This document shows, one piece after another, positions 17,695 to 26,766 of a stretch of DNA of 64,000 bases. Position numbers and translations under genes: made by a program. Origin of the DNA: Solibacillus silvestris (GTDB lineage Bacteria; Bacillota; Bacilli; Bacillales_A; Planococcaceae); assembly GCA_001586195.1 (NCBI GenBank), contig CP014609.1:1-64000 (forward strand). Reading direction: 5' to 3'. Each line of letters opens with the position of its first letter. Within the stretch, counting starts at the first letter, position 1. The notes under the pieces were generated by a model. The model was not told the origin of the DNA and did no database searches. It was given only the letters and a program-made list of their open reading frames with translations.

Positions 17695-18015
17695 TTACAG
17701 ATTTGGATACTGCTTTTTTAAGTATTCGACCTGTGCCTTATAGTAATCACGTTCTTCTTCTACATTTTTAAAGTGGACCCGTTTTCCTTTTAAAGGATTC
17801 TTCTCACCTTTCGCACCAGAACCTGTAGATGCGATACGATTAAAAGCTTCGATTGATCCGACTTCTTTATATTTCTTCACCCAAGCTTTTACTTGAGAAA
17901 CATTACGAATCTCATATCGATCCGCAATTTTTTGCATACTTTCATTGCCTGTTAAATAAGCTTGTACAATCTCTAACTTCAACTCGTTTGAATAAATACT
18001 ATTTTTTCTCGACAC
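17695..18015 (-). CDS. IS3-family transposase OrfA
   Basis: DNA-binding half of the IS transposase, 106 residues. It has an HTH domain (LEIVQAYLTGNESMQKIADRY) and a second helix-turn-helix, then a short coiled segment near the C-terminus (EEERDYYKAQVEYLKKQ), normal for the IS150 group. AAAGGGG lies ahead of its start. It ends eight bases before the orfB ATG, in a different frame. Confidence 0.92.
   Translation of the reverse strand: MSRKNSIYSNELKLEIVQAYLTGNESMQKIADRYEIRNVSQVKAWVKKYKEVGSIEAFNRIASTGSGAKGEKNPLKGKRVHFKNVEEERDYYKAQVEYLKKQYPNL
17713..17719 (-). promoter_or_regulatory. Programmed -1 frameshift site A6G
   Basis: On the minus strand the orfA codons TTA AAA AAG contain AAAAAAG. After a -1 slip the frame stays open through KAVSKSVNGGMPTYS and enters orfB. 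This is the standard mechanism for making the OrfAB transposase in IS3-family elements. Confidence 0.85.
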
Positions 18016-18125
18016 AGAAAAATCCCCTTTAAGTAAAATGTTTACCTACAGCGTACTGTAGGTTTTTTAACATTGTCTACTTAAAGGGGATAATATCAGT
18101 CTATAATTGACTAGGCTTTTATTTT

Positions 18126-19889
18126 TTAATATCTTTCAAGAATTTCAGGTGGGTTGATTGATGTAATGGCTTCATCTTTCTCATCCCGCTTAAATTCAGT
18201 ATATTGGCTTATCAACTCTTCATCATACGTAATTTTTAAACGAGAATTTTTTGAAGGTAAGCCAGTAGCAGAATTAATAGTTTTTTGCACTGCTCCAGAC
18301 TCATATCTGTTATTTCCTGATTTGCCTCGAACTGCTGTTAGGATAAGTCTTTTAGCTGATAATCCACCATACAAATTAATATTCGAACCAACCCCGTACA
18401 TAATCATATCCTGTTTAGAATAAAAGAAGCCTTTGATGGTACTAGGAGTATCATGGTCGACAGAAATATTACTGATGGAAATATCTCCTGTAGCAAAAAT
18501 GAAAATTGTACTGTTTGCATCGATTCCATTTAATGTACTGTCTGATATGGTCACATCACCGTCTACATATAAAATGGCATTACTTTTTAAGTTTGTTTTA
18601 TAAATCTTCAGATTCCCGTTAACATAGTAAGTACCCGAAAGTTTGATGTCCTTGTTACTTGAATTTGAATTTGCATCGGTATTGATATTAAAGTCAGCTT
18701 TGCTTAACGTTTGATAATAATTATATTCTATACAAAAGCCTAGGAAATATCTTTTACATGTCCCTCGAGTATTAGTTTCTCCATGAATAAAAATAACATC
18801 GGTAGGATTGAATCTTCCTGTTTCATGATTTGTCGTGGTAACCGTCAGCCCTGAGTTGTAATTTTTTTGGTATTGTTTCGTCGTATATAAAGGAGTAATT
18901 TTTTCGGCGATTTCCACTTTATCCGGTTCAAGGTTTCTTGAGACAATGGATAAACCCTTTGTTGAAAACAGTTTATTTTGAATCTCGGTTGTCGTGCTTG
19001 GCTGATTTGGAACATATTTTGTATAACGACTTGTATTTAAATATTCTGTCCGGCTTTCTATTCGATTTTCTATATGTTTAAAATAGTCAATGGAGGTACC
19101 GGGATTTGCTACATAAATATATTTCCCGGATTCCTTCATAATAATTTTCGGGTTTATACTTTTCGAGTCGGCTACCATTCTCAAAAAAGTACTATCTTCC
19201 CAATTCGCAGTTTCAGTTCCATTGCTACTTCGCGAAATCCAGTGGGCTCTTTCAGAAAGAATTAGATGACCATCTGTTTTAATGTCTCCTCTAACTTCTA
19301 TTCCGCCATGTAAATAGAGATTTCCTCCTTCGTTAGTGGAAACGGCATATCTAAGCTGATCGGGTACGGCGTCTGTCCCGATAACGACTTTTGTATGAGT
19401 AATATGTTCTTTCCCATTCACATAGCCAATACTTTTAAAAGTAACAACACGTTTGTAGACATTTTTTTCGTCTGCCATTCCATTCGTTAAAACAGGTTCT
19501 ACTTTTTCAATACAAACTCTCGTATAACTACTATTGTTTCCTGGGATTTTATATCCAATTGAATCAGGGAAAGGCTGACCGACAAGAGGACATTGTAGGG
19601 CGGATTTTGATAAAATTTGTACTAATTCAGATTTAAACTTTTCTTTTCCTACTTTAATAGTGGGGTGACTAATTAAATCCGTAAGTTGTTTTTGAATATC
19701 ATTTACTGCGAAGTCAATTCCTTTCTCAGCTAAATCTTTGGACTGCACAATGTTTTCACGAGTTTCGTTTTTCTTTATTCCGTTTGCTGTCAATGTAAAT
19801 AATGTTAATCCGAGAACAGTAAAAAGCATTAAAACAGCTACTGCCATTAATAAGGCAGAGCCAGTATGATTTTTCAAATACTTTTGCAT
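18126..19889 (-). CDS. PilX-like pilus assembly protein with beta-helix-like C-terminal part
   Basis: 587 residues. The N-terminus (NHTGSALLMAVAVLMLFTVLGLTLFTLTANG) matches the PilX_N class of pilin-like proteins. The last 200 residues contain repeated short strands with Asn/Asp turns, for example YYVNGNLKIYKTNLKSNA and LYVDGDVTISDSTLNG, which suggests a beta-helix or bactofilin-like fold. A role as a large minor pilin or tip adhesin is plausible. It is the last gene of the divergent three-gene minor-pilin operon. AGAGAGGAG precedes the ATG. Its terminator arm has been separated by the IS. Confidence 0.8.
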   Translation of the reverse strand: MQKYLKNHTGSALLMAVAVLMLFTVLGLTLFTLTANGIKKNETRENIVQSKDLAEKGIDFAVNDIQKQLTDLISHPTIKVGKEKFKSELVQILSKSALQCPLVGQPFPDSIGYKIPGNNSSYTRVCIEKVEPVLTNGMADEKNVYKRVVTFKSIGYVNGKEHITHTKVVIGTDAVPDQLRYAVSTNEGGNLYLHGGIEVRGDIKTDGHLILSERAHWISRSSNGTETANWEDSTFLRMVADSKSINPKIIMKESGKYIYVANPGTSIDYFKHIENRIESRTEYLNTSRYTKYVPNQPSTTTEIQNKLFSTKGLSIVSRNLEPDKVEIAEKITPLYTTKQYQKNYNSGLTVTTTNHETGRFNPTDVIFIHGETNTRGTCKRYFLGFCIEYNYYQTLSKADFNINTDANSNSSNKDIKLSGTYYVNGNLKIYKTNLKSNAILYVDGDVTISDSTLNGIDANSTIFIFATGDISISNISVDHDTPSTIKGFFYSKQDMIMYGVGSNINLYGGLSAKRLILTAVRGKSGNNRYESGAVQKTINSATGLPSKNSRLKITYDEELISQYTEFKRDEKDEAITSINPPEILERY

Positions 19890-19910
19890 CTTTATACTCC
19901 TCTCTTTCCG

Positions 19911-20522
19911 TTATTTCGAGTTAACAATTGGCTGAATTTCATTTTTAAATGTCATTTCTTTAGTTGTAGGATTGTTTCCGCGTGTTTTTGTACTAGCCAG
20001 GTTTAAAACAATTTCATATACATTTGTTTCTTGCGGATTACCGTTAAGTTTTGAGGTAGGAAGTATTTTTACGTCTTTATTTACAATTTTATACTCCTCA
20101 TTTAAAATATGGATTTTCGTTATTCCATTAGCTGTTTTAAACCCTATGGGCTGTAGAGTAGGCTTGCAGAGTCTATCAATGCTTATAGGTTTACCATCAG
20201 TGTCAAGAAATCCGCCGCCTTCATCTCTTCTGCACTTGGATAAGTCTGTTGTGACTTCAATATAACTATCTCCACCAGTAGTAATATTACGAATAATTTG
20301 ATCTTGTCTTATAGAGTAGAGTACCTTAATAAATTTACTGACGATTATATCTGCTTCATCTCGAATAATGGTTTCCTGGCTAATTATAGTTGTATTTTCC
20401 AAAGCTTTCGTCGCAATGGAGAATATTAATAATGAAACAATTCCTGTTAATACTATTGTTGCTAGAAGTTCTACTAATGAAAGTCCTTTTTGATTCGTAA
20501 TAGTTTTATTCAATTGAAACAT
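19911..20522 (-). CDS. Minor pilin-like protein, PilW-type
   Basis: Type IV prepilin of about 203 residues. The leader ends in NQKG, followed by LSLVELLATIVLTGIVSLLIF: a cleavage site before Leu, Glu at +5 and a hydrophobic helix. The ATG at 20522 gives a short basic leader of 13 residues and has GGAAGG just ahead. An ATG at 20552 gives a longer leader without a clear ribosome binding site. It overlaps the end of the preceding gene, so translation is coupled. It would be processed by PilD and enter the pilus as a minor subunit. Confidence 0.82.
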   Translation of the reverse strand: MFQLNKTITNQKGLSLVELLATIVLTGIVSLLIFSIATKALENTTIISQETIIRDEADIIVSKFIKVLYSIRQDQIIRNITTGGDSYIEVTTDLSKCRRDEGGGFLDTDGKPISIDRLCKPTLQPIGFKTANGITKIHILNEEYKIVNKDVKILPTSKLNGNPQETNVYEIVLNLASTKTRGNNPTTKEMTFKNEIQPIVNSK

Positions 20523-20964
20523 ATCCTTCCGAAGATCCTTTTGTTTTTCCATCCGGGGCTGTCACTGTGACAATTACTCTGATCAGCTTTAAATCCTTTT
20601 CCGAGTTAGAAGCATTCGTGATCGCTTGTTTATTTTGTGAAGCACTATAATTCACTTCATAATTTTTATCATTCATCTTTATGAGAGTGGGAGGTTTCTT
20701 TATCGTACGGTCGGATTGAGTTGTATCAACAAAGTAGTTATTGGGATTTGTTATTGTACTGTTGTAGGTAAACGACTCAGACTTAAGCCGGACTAACATG
20801 GCGTCAGCTAAATTGACGGTTATCAACTTTTCGTTATTTTTATAGGCAATCTTATTTGTCTGAATAAGTATGTGAGAAAAACTGAGTAGAATAATTCCTA
20901 CTATAGCGATTGCTGCTACCACCTCTACTAATGAAAGGCCTCTTTGTTGTTTTAAGACCATCAT
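20506..20964 (-). CDS. Minor pilin-like protein, PilV-type
   Basis: Type IV prepilin of 152 residues. The basic leader MMVLKQQRG is followed by LSLVEVVAAIAIVGIILLSFS, with the prepilin peptidase site between Gly and Leu and Glu at +5. AGAGGGTAG precedes the ATG. It is the first gene of the minus-strand minor-pilin operon, which faces away from the main pil operon across a 380-base AT-rich gap. Confidence 0.85.
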   Translation of the reverse strand: MMVLKQQRGLSLVEVVAAIAIVGIILLSFSHILIQTNKIAYKNNEKLITVNLADAMLVRLKSESFTYNSTITNPNNYFVDTTQSDRTIKKPPTLIKMNDKNYEVNYSASQNKQAITNASNSEKDLKLIRVIVTVTAPDGKTKGSSEGYVSIE

Positions 20965-21344
20965 TTAAAACTACCCTCTTTCATAATAAATTCAAGAATC
21001 TTAGCGATGTACAGTAAGGTTCTCTAGGTAAAAAAGATTACTTTATTAGGTAGATATAATTATTGATATATTTATTTTAAATAAATTAAAGAATAATATA
21101 GTCATAAAGTAGTCTATCATGTATTATGTTAGATAGAAACATAAAGTTTAAATCTGGCAAAATCGAAGCATAATATGGTAAGTATACATTATTTTTCTAA
21201 TTATTAGTTAATCAGAGACGTAAAAATGATATTAAAAATTAGTATTTTCTAATGTTTAATAGTATAAAGATAATATAGTTAATATTTTACATAACATTCG
21301 AGTTGATAGATGATGATATAAAAGGAATATAGTGGGGTGAGTAT
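20965..21344. other. AT-rich divergent promoter region of the two pilus operons
   Basis: Very AT-rich gap between divergent operons. It must hold the promoters for both the minor-pilin genes and the vanW-pil operon. I found no riboswitch motif and no clean -35/-10 pair I would defend. AT-rich tracts such as TATATTTATTTTAAATAAAT suggest DNA curvature. Confidence 0.5.
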
Positions 21345-22712
21345 ATGAAAATAGTCTTTAGGTCAATTATAATTTTTACTTTAATGGCAACCATTTTAGC
21401 GATATGGGTACCAGGTTTTATAGCTAGCCCCAATACCCCAACTTATAATAGCGCAGGAAGTACCACAATCGGTGGAGTAGAGGTGGGTAATTTGAAGGGT
21501 GATGAATTAAAAAAGACCCTAAATAATGTTGTTAATGACTGGTATTCTCAAAATTTGATTGTTTCAGGGGGAGGGAATTCTATTGAAGTCAGTTCATCCT
21601 CATTCCAATTTGATATCGAAAGCACTGTTAACAGCTACGAAGAAAATTACCGGAATCCATGGTATGCATTTTGGAGAGACGAAACAACAGTTCATCTTCC
21701 ATTAAATATTCTTCCAAGTGAAATCGTCAAAAATGAAATTAGCACTGTTTCTGCATGGGAGCCGGACTTAACTTATGAAAAAGTTCAGCTAAATGCTTCT
21801 TATTTGAAAACGGATGAAATCGAGGCAGTTGTCAACGATTTATCGGTATTAGAAACTGATCGGATTTCATTATCTGTTGAAACACTGCCTGAAGGTTCTA
21901 TGGGGATAAATGACCTTGTCCTTGCATTGAACGACACTGTTATTGACCCGCAAACAACTTTCTCAATGTTGGAGAAATTAGGTGAAACAATTAACCTGGC
22001 AAATCAAGAGGCTATCAATTTTGTCGCGTCAAATATTTATAACGCAGCACTTAATATAAACGGCGAAATTTTAGAGAGGTATTCGCAAAATGAAATTCCT
22101 TCTTATTTAAAACCAGGGTTAGAGGCGAAAGTAGATGCTCTAGCAAATAAGGATTTAAAGTTTAGCAATACAGCATCTAATCCTGTTGTATTAAAACTGT
22201 TGGTTAATGATGGGAAGTTGCAAACAGAAGTATATTCACCTGCGAAGGAAACAGAAGTGGAAATTACAGTATTAGAGGATGAAAAGATTAAGCCGCGTAC
22301 TATTAAACGTTATTCTGAAGGCCTCGCAATCGGACAAAAAGAGCAAGTTCAGGAAGGTGAGGAAGGTTTGCGCGTTACAGTTTACCGTACAGTTTATGGG
22401 GAACAGCAACTTGTAAGCCGGGATTATTACCCACCGGTAAACCGTGTAATTGTTGAATCGTCTCAGCGACCAGAAATTAGAGAACCAGCTGTTATTGAAA
22501 GTAATACACCAAATGATCCGATTGATTTAGACGGCGATGGTTTCCCGGATATAGATGAAAGCAGAGAAAGCTCGTCAAATGGGAGTCAAAACACTAAATT
22601 ACAACATATAAACTCAAATGAATCAATTGGTGAACAAAATCAAGATGAATCAGATGATAACCTCCCACCTGGCAGTTATTACGATAAAGGCGGGAATTTA
22701 ATAACTCCATAG
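21345..22712 (+). CDS. VanW-like, G5-like domain protein of the pilus operon
   Basis: 455 residues. An N-terminal hydrophobic helix (about 7-27) anchors or exports the protein. The outer part has a peptidoglycan-binding-4/VanW-like arrangement, including IDPQTTFSMLEKLG near 205-220. A G5-like segment (EKIKPRTIKRYSEGLAIG) is near 320, and a polar Ser/Asn/Asp-rich tail ends the protein. Such genes often precede pilB in Gram-positive type IV pilus operons. A role in passing the pilus through or fixing it to the cell wall is an inference. GTGGGGTGAG precedes the ATG. Confidence 0.75.
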   Translation: MKIVFRSIIIFTLMATILAIWVPGFIASPNTPTYNSAGSTTIGGVEVGNLKGDELKKTLNNVVNDWYSQNLIVSGGGNSIEVSSSSFQFDIESTVNSYEENYRNPWYAFWRDETTVHLPLNILPSEIVKNEISTVSAWEPDLTYEKVQLNASYLKTDEIEAVVNDLSVLETDRISLSVETLPEGSMGINDLVLALNDTVIDPQTTFSMLEKLGETINLANQEAINFVASNIYNAALNINGEILERYSQNEIPSYLKPGLEAKVDALANKDLKFSNTASNPVVLKLLVNDGKLQTEVYSPAKETEVEITVLEDEKIKPRTIKRYSEGLAIGQKEQVQEGEEGLRVTVYRTVYGEQQLVSRDYYPPVNRVIVESSQRPEIREPAVIESNTPNDPIDLDGDGFPDIDESRESSSNGSQNTKLQHINSNESIGEQNQDESDDNLPPGSYYDKGGNLITP

Positions 22713-22729
22713 AAGAGGGGGGATACGCA

Positions 22730-24394
22730 ATGAAAGCAAAGTTAAGAAAACGTTTAGGGGATTTACTTGTAGAATCAGGGGTTATTAGTGACGAGCAGTT
22801 GGATTATGCATTAAAAAATAAAAGTCGAGATGAAAAACTAGGAGACTTTTTAATTAAGGAAAACGTGCTGACAGAACAGCAGCTGATTGAAGTATTGGAA
22901 TTCCAGCTCGGTATTCCCCATATTACATTAACTAAATATGCGATTGATCCTGAACTATTGCAACTTGTCCCGAGGGAATTGGCAAAGCGTGCGAATATTA
23001 TGCCGGTACGTCGTGACAAAAATAAACTGTTAATTGCGATGTCTGACCCAATGGATTACTTTGCGATCGAAGAGGTCCGGATGGCGACAGGTTGCCAGAT
23101 TGAAACTAGTATTGCGGCAAAAGATGATTTATATAGAACGATTACAAAGTACTATGATTTACAGGCTTCCATGGATGCAGCGTTATCAGAAGTGGCTGCA
23201 AGTACAGCGGAAGTCCAGCAGGAGATTACCGATGAAGATTCGCCGATTGTCCGTTTAGTCAATCAGATTATTGCCAATGGGGTTGCTCAGCGTGCTTCCG
23301 ATATTCACTTTGATCCTCAGGAAACTGAATTTAAAGTACGCTATCGTGTTGATGGTGTATTAAAGACTGAACGATCTCTGCCAAAACATATGCAAAATAT
23401 GATGACGGCGCGTGTGAAAATTATAGGTGGTCTGAATATTACAGAAAACCGAATTCCGCAAGATGGAAGAATTAAAGTTAATATCGAGTTTAAAAGTATT
23501 GATATTCGTCTTTCTACATTGCCGACCGTTTACGGCGAAAAGATTGTTATGCGTATTTTGGATGTAAGCAATGCGGCAACAGATATTGCACACTTAGGTT
23601 TTACGGAAAAAAATGAAGCAATGTTCAAAAATATGATCGAAAAACCAAATGGGATTGTATTGATAACAGGCCCAACCGGTTCAGGTAAATCTTCAACTTT
23701 ATATGCAGCACTTTCAAATTTAAATAATGAGGAAGTTAATATTATTACAGTTGAAGATCCAGTCGAATATCAGCTGGATGGGATAAACCAAATTCAGGTG
23801 AAAGAGGAAGTTGGCTTAACATTTGCTGCCGGTTTACGTTCAATTTTACGACAAGATCCGGACATCATTATGATTGGGGAAATCCGGGATTTAGAAACGG
23901 CACAGATTTCGATTCGCGCATCACTGACAGGACATCTTGTATTAAGTACATTACATACCAACAGTGCGATTGAATCGATATCTCGTTTACAGGATATGGG
24001 AATTGAACCATTTTTAATTTCATCTTCACTTGTAGGTGTTTTGGCACAGCGTCTTGTACGTCAAATTTGCCGAGATTGTAGTACAGAAGTAGAACCAACT
24101 ATACGTGAAAAACAAATCTTTGCCAATAATGGCTTCGACGTTGAAAAAATTCGTAAAGGGCGAGGCTGTTCAGCTTGTGGAAATACAGGCTACCGCGGAC
24201 GGCTGGCAATTCATGAATTACTGCCAATTGATCGGGAACTGAAAGACCTAATACTGAACCGGGCAAGCGGATATGAGATTGCTGACTATATGAAGACTGC
24301 AGGCTACCACACACTATTGCAAGATGGTCTGCTAAAAGTATTAGAAGGTGTGACCACTACAGAAGAAGTACTGCGAGTTGCAACGATTGACTAG
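22730..24394 (+). CDS. pilB: Type IV pilus extension ATPase PilB
   Basis: Hexameric ATPase that drives pilus assembly from the cytoplasmic face, 554 residues. The N-terminus carries two MshEN-type repeats (RLGDLLVESGVISDEQLDYA, then KLGDFLIKENVLTEQQLIEV), a known c-di-GMP-binding motif class. The ATPase core shows Walker A GPTGSGKSSTLYAAL near 312-326, Asp box EDPVEYQ, Walker B IIMIGEIRD, His box LVLSTLHTNSA, and the zinc cysteines CRDC and CSACG. GAAGAGGGGGG precedes the ATG. First ATPase of the operon, followed by pilT after 14 bases. Confidence 0.95.
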   Translation: MKAKLRKRLGDLLVESGVISDEQLDYALKNKSRDEKLGDFLIKENVLTEQQLIEVLEFQLGIPHITLTKYAIDPELLQLVPRELAKRANIMPVRRDKNKLLIAMSDPMDYFAIEEVRMATGCQIETSIAAKDDLYRTITKYYDLQASMDAALSEVAASTAEVQQEITDEDSPIVRLVNQIIANGVAQRASDIHFDPQETEFKVRYRVDGVLKTERSLPKHMQNMMTARVKIIGGLNITENRIPQDGRIKVNIEFKSIDIRLSTLPTVYGEKIVMRILDVSNAATDIAHLGFTEKNEAMFKNMIEKPNGIVLITGPTGSGKSSTLYAALSNLNNEEVNIITVEDPVEYQLDGINQIQVKEEVGLTFAAGLRSILRQDPDIIMIGEIRDLETAQISIRASLTGHLVLSTLHTNSAIESISRLQDMGIEPFLISSSLVGVLAQRLVRQICRDCSTEVEPTIREKQIFANNGFDVEKIRKGRGCSACGNTGYRGRLAIHELLPIDRELKDLILNRASGYEIADYMKTAGYHTLLQDGLLKVLEGVTTTEEVLRVATID

Positions 24395-24408
24395 GGAGGA
24401 GATGTAAG

Positions 24409-25452
24409 ATGACATTAAAAATCCAAGACTTGCTGCAGCATGCTTATGATGAAAAAGCGTCCGACTTGCATGTAACAATCGGTATCCCACCCGTCTACCG
24501 TGTAAATGGTCAACTGAAGCAGTACGGTGATGTTGCCGTTACGGAAGAAAGGGTTAATGAAATGGTGCAAGCTCTTCTGCCGGATTATAAAACAGCAGAG
24601 TTTGAGGAGAAGGGAGAAACCGACTTTAACTATTCGCTTGAAGGTCTGTGCCGTTTCCGTATTAATACGTTTCACCAGCGAAATGCAAGAGCGATTGCGG
24701 CCCGTTTGATTTCAAGTGAAATCCCGACAATCGAGTCATTGAATATGCCTAAAGTATTGTCCGACTTAGCGGAAAAACCACAGGGACTTATTTTAGTAAC
24801 AGGTCCTACAGGTTCAGGGAAGTCTACTACATTGGCAGCAATGATTGATTATATTAATGAAACAAAATCAAAGCACATTATTACCCTTGAAGATCCGATT
24901 GAGTATTTACATACCCATAAAAAATCAGTCGTTAATCAGCGGGAGATTGGTGTAGATACAGGTTCTTTTGCTAATGGTCTACGCGCATCCCTCCGTCAGG
25001 ATCCGGATATTATTCTAGTTGGTGAAATGCGGGATTTGGAGACAATTTCGACAGCAATTACTGCTGCGGAAACAGGTCACTTAGTATTCGGTACCCTTCA
25101 TACTTCAAGCGCACCGACGACAATTGACCGAATTATCGATGTATTTCCGCCACATCAGCAAGGGCAAATACGAATTCAACTTGCCAACGTATTACAGGGC
25201 ATCATTTCACAGCGGTTATTCATTCGCAAGGATAAAGCAGGGCGAGTTGCAGCGACGGAAATATTGGTTAGCGTTCCGGCAGTAGCAAACTTAATCCGAA
25301 ATGAAAAAGTCCACCAAATTCCAAGTGTTATGCAAACGAGCCGAGCGCTGGGAATGCACACTTTGGAAACATCGATACAGGCACTTGTATCTTCCGGTAC
25401 AGTTTCGTTGGAGGAAGTGCGTCCATATTTGAATGTAGGTGAGTACAATTGA
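24409..25452 (+). CDS. pilT: Type IV pilus retraction ATPase PilT
   Basis: Powers pilus retraction and twitching; 347 residues, the usual PilT length. Walker A GPTGSGKSTTLAAMI is near 130-144, Walker B IILVGEMRD near 203, the His box FGTLHTSSAPTTIDR near 225. The C-terminal region VANLIRNEKVHQIPS corresponds to the AIRNLIRE retraction motif of PilT. GGGAGGAG precedes the ATG. It overlaps the TTG start of pilC by four bases. Presence of PilT implies retractile pili. Confidence 0.95.
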   Translation: MTLKIQDLLQHAYDEKASDLHVTIGIPPVYRVNGQLKQYGDVAVTEERVNEMVQALLPDYKTAEFEEKGETDFNYSLEGLCRFRINTFHQRNARAIAARLISSEIPTIESLNMPKVLSDLAEKPQGLILVTGPTGSGKSTTLAAMIDYINETKSKHIITLEDPIEYLHTHKKSVVNQREIGVDTGSFANGLRASLRQDPDIILVGEMRDLETISTAITAAETGHLVFGTLHTSSAPTTIDRIIDVFPPHQQGQIRIQLANVLQGIISQRLFIRKDKAGRVAATEILVSVPAVANLIRNEKVHQIPSVMQTSRALGMHTLETSIQALVSSGTVSLEEVRPYLNVGEYN

Positions 25453-26657
25453 CCGTATTTAAATATGTAGGAAGAACAAAAATGGGGGTAACCCAAAAAG
25501 GAACGATTGATGCGTCGAATAAAACAGCAGCCATTACGAAGCTTCGTGAAAAGGGAATTAATCCGCGTGAAATAGAAGAGTCCAAAAGTATTTTGCACAT
25601 GGATATCAAGTTTGGAAGCGGGAAAATCAAAACGCAGGATTTTGTTATTTACTGCCGTCAGTTTGCCACATTAATTCGTGCGGGTGTATCGCTCGTTGAA
25701 GCGACAAATATTTTGGCAAAGCAGTCGACAAGTAAGCCGTTGAAAAAGGCGTTGGAAAAAGTCGAGGAAGATGTACGTGCAGGTATTCCTTTCTCGGATG
25801 CAGTCCAGAAGCATCCTAAGGTTTTTCCGGAGCTGTTCGTCAATATGATGCGTTCCGGTGAAGCAACAGGTAATATCGATGACACATTAGAACGATTGGC
25901 CAATTCGTACGAAAAATCATTTCGGCTAATAAAAAAGGTACAGTCGACACTAACATACCCTGTGATGCTGTTGATTTTGATCGTGGTAGTTGTCTTTTTC
26001 ATGCTGATCTTTATTGTTCCGACCTTCGTCGAATCGTTTGAGTCAATGAATGCGGAACTTCCTACGCTTACGGTATGGACTGTAGCGTTAGGAGAATGGT
26101 TAAGGAAATATTGGTGGTTACCGATTGGTGCGGTCGTTATTGGTACTACTGTATTCCAGCACTTATACAGGAATAATAAGCAATTTAACTACACTGTACA
26201 TTATATGCTGCTGAAGATGCCGATATTCGGACCATTGCTGCAAAAAACAGCGATTGCGAGATTGACGCGAAATTTATCATCTTTATTTAGCAGTGCAGTA
26301 CCAATTTTGCATGCATTGACTATCTCACAAAAAGTTTCTGGTAATCCGGTTGTCGGCAAAGTAGTTTTAGATGCTCGGGCAAGTCTTGAAAAAGGAAGTA
26401 CATTAACAGAGCCATTAGAAAAAAGCTGGATTTTTCCACCAATGGTTACAAGCATGACAAGAATCGGGGAGTCTACAGGATCACTCGATTATATGCTTGA
26501 GAAAATTGCAGACTTTTATGAAGAGGAAGTAGACCGGAATGTTGACACATTAAAATCATTGATTGAACCCCTAATGATTGTATTGTTAGCGGGAGCGGTC
26601 GGTATTATCGTGGCAGCAATTTTCCTGCCGATGTTCAGTCTATACGAACAGATGTAA
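25449..26657 (+). CDS. pilC: Type IV pilus inner-membrane platform protein PilC
   Basis: Polytopic assembly platform, 402 residues with two T2SSF domains. The first begins near FVIYCRQFATLIRAGVSLVEA and the second near RLTRNLSSLFSSAVPILHAL. Transmembrane helices lie near 170-195, 220-240 and at the C-terminus (IVLLAGAVGIIVAAIFLPM). The start is TTG within TTGA overlapping the pilT stop, with TAGGTGAG ahead. It links the ATPases to the PilMNO complex. Confidence 0.93.
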   Translation: MTVFKYVGRTKMGVTQKGTIDASNKTAAITKLREKGINPREIEESKSILHMDIKFGSGKIKTQDFVIYCRQFATLIRAGVSLVEATNILAKQSTSKPLKKALEKVEEDVRAGIPFSDAVQKHPKVFPELFVNMMRSGEATGNIDDTLERLANSYEKSFRLIKKVQSTLTYPVMLLILIVVVVFFMLIFIVPTFVESFESMNAELPTLTVWTVALGEWLRKYWWLPIGAVVIGTTVFQHLYRNNKQFNYTVHYMLLKMPIFGPLLQKTAIARLTRNLSSLFSSAVPILHALTISQKVSGNPVVGKVVLDARASLEKGSTLTEPLEKSWIFPPMVTSMTRIGESTGSLDYMLEKIADFYEEEVDRNVDTLKSLIEPLMIVLLAGAVGIIVAAIFLPMFSLYEQM

Positions 26658-26766
26658 TAGAAAACGGAATTTAATGGACGTTTTGCAAGGAGGCATCAAA
26701 GCAGTACAAAGCGTCAGTGCAAAAAACAAGACAAACTATAAAAATAAAATAAGAGGAGGTTTTAAT

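Larger units (their letters stand above)
16785..18098 (-). mobile_element. IS3-family (IS150-type) insertion sequence
   Basis: Complete element of about 1314 bp. The ends begin TG and finish CA. The left terminal repeat (16785-16809) and the reverse complement of the right end agree at 17 of 25 positions and share AAGTAGACA. GTC is duplicated at 16782-16784 and 18099-18101. It contains orfA and orfB with a frameshift signal, both intact on the minus strand, so the copy may still be active. Confidence 0.9.
16773..18126. other. Bidirectional terminator interrupted by the IS element
   Basis: AAAAGCCTAGTC (16773-16784) is perfectly complementary to GACTAGGCTTTT (18109-18120), which is followed by ATTTTTT. 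With the IS and one copy of the GTC duplication removed, the two arms close over the seven-base loop TATAATT. The hairpin then has a T-run on both strands. It would have served both pbuX (+) and the pilX-like gene (-). The arms are now about 1.3 kb apart. Confidence 0.88.
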
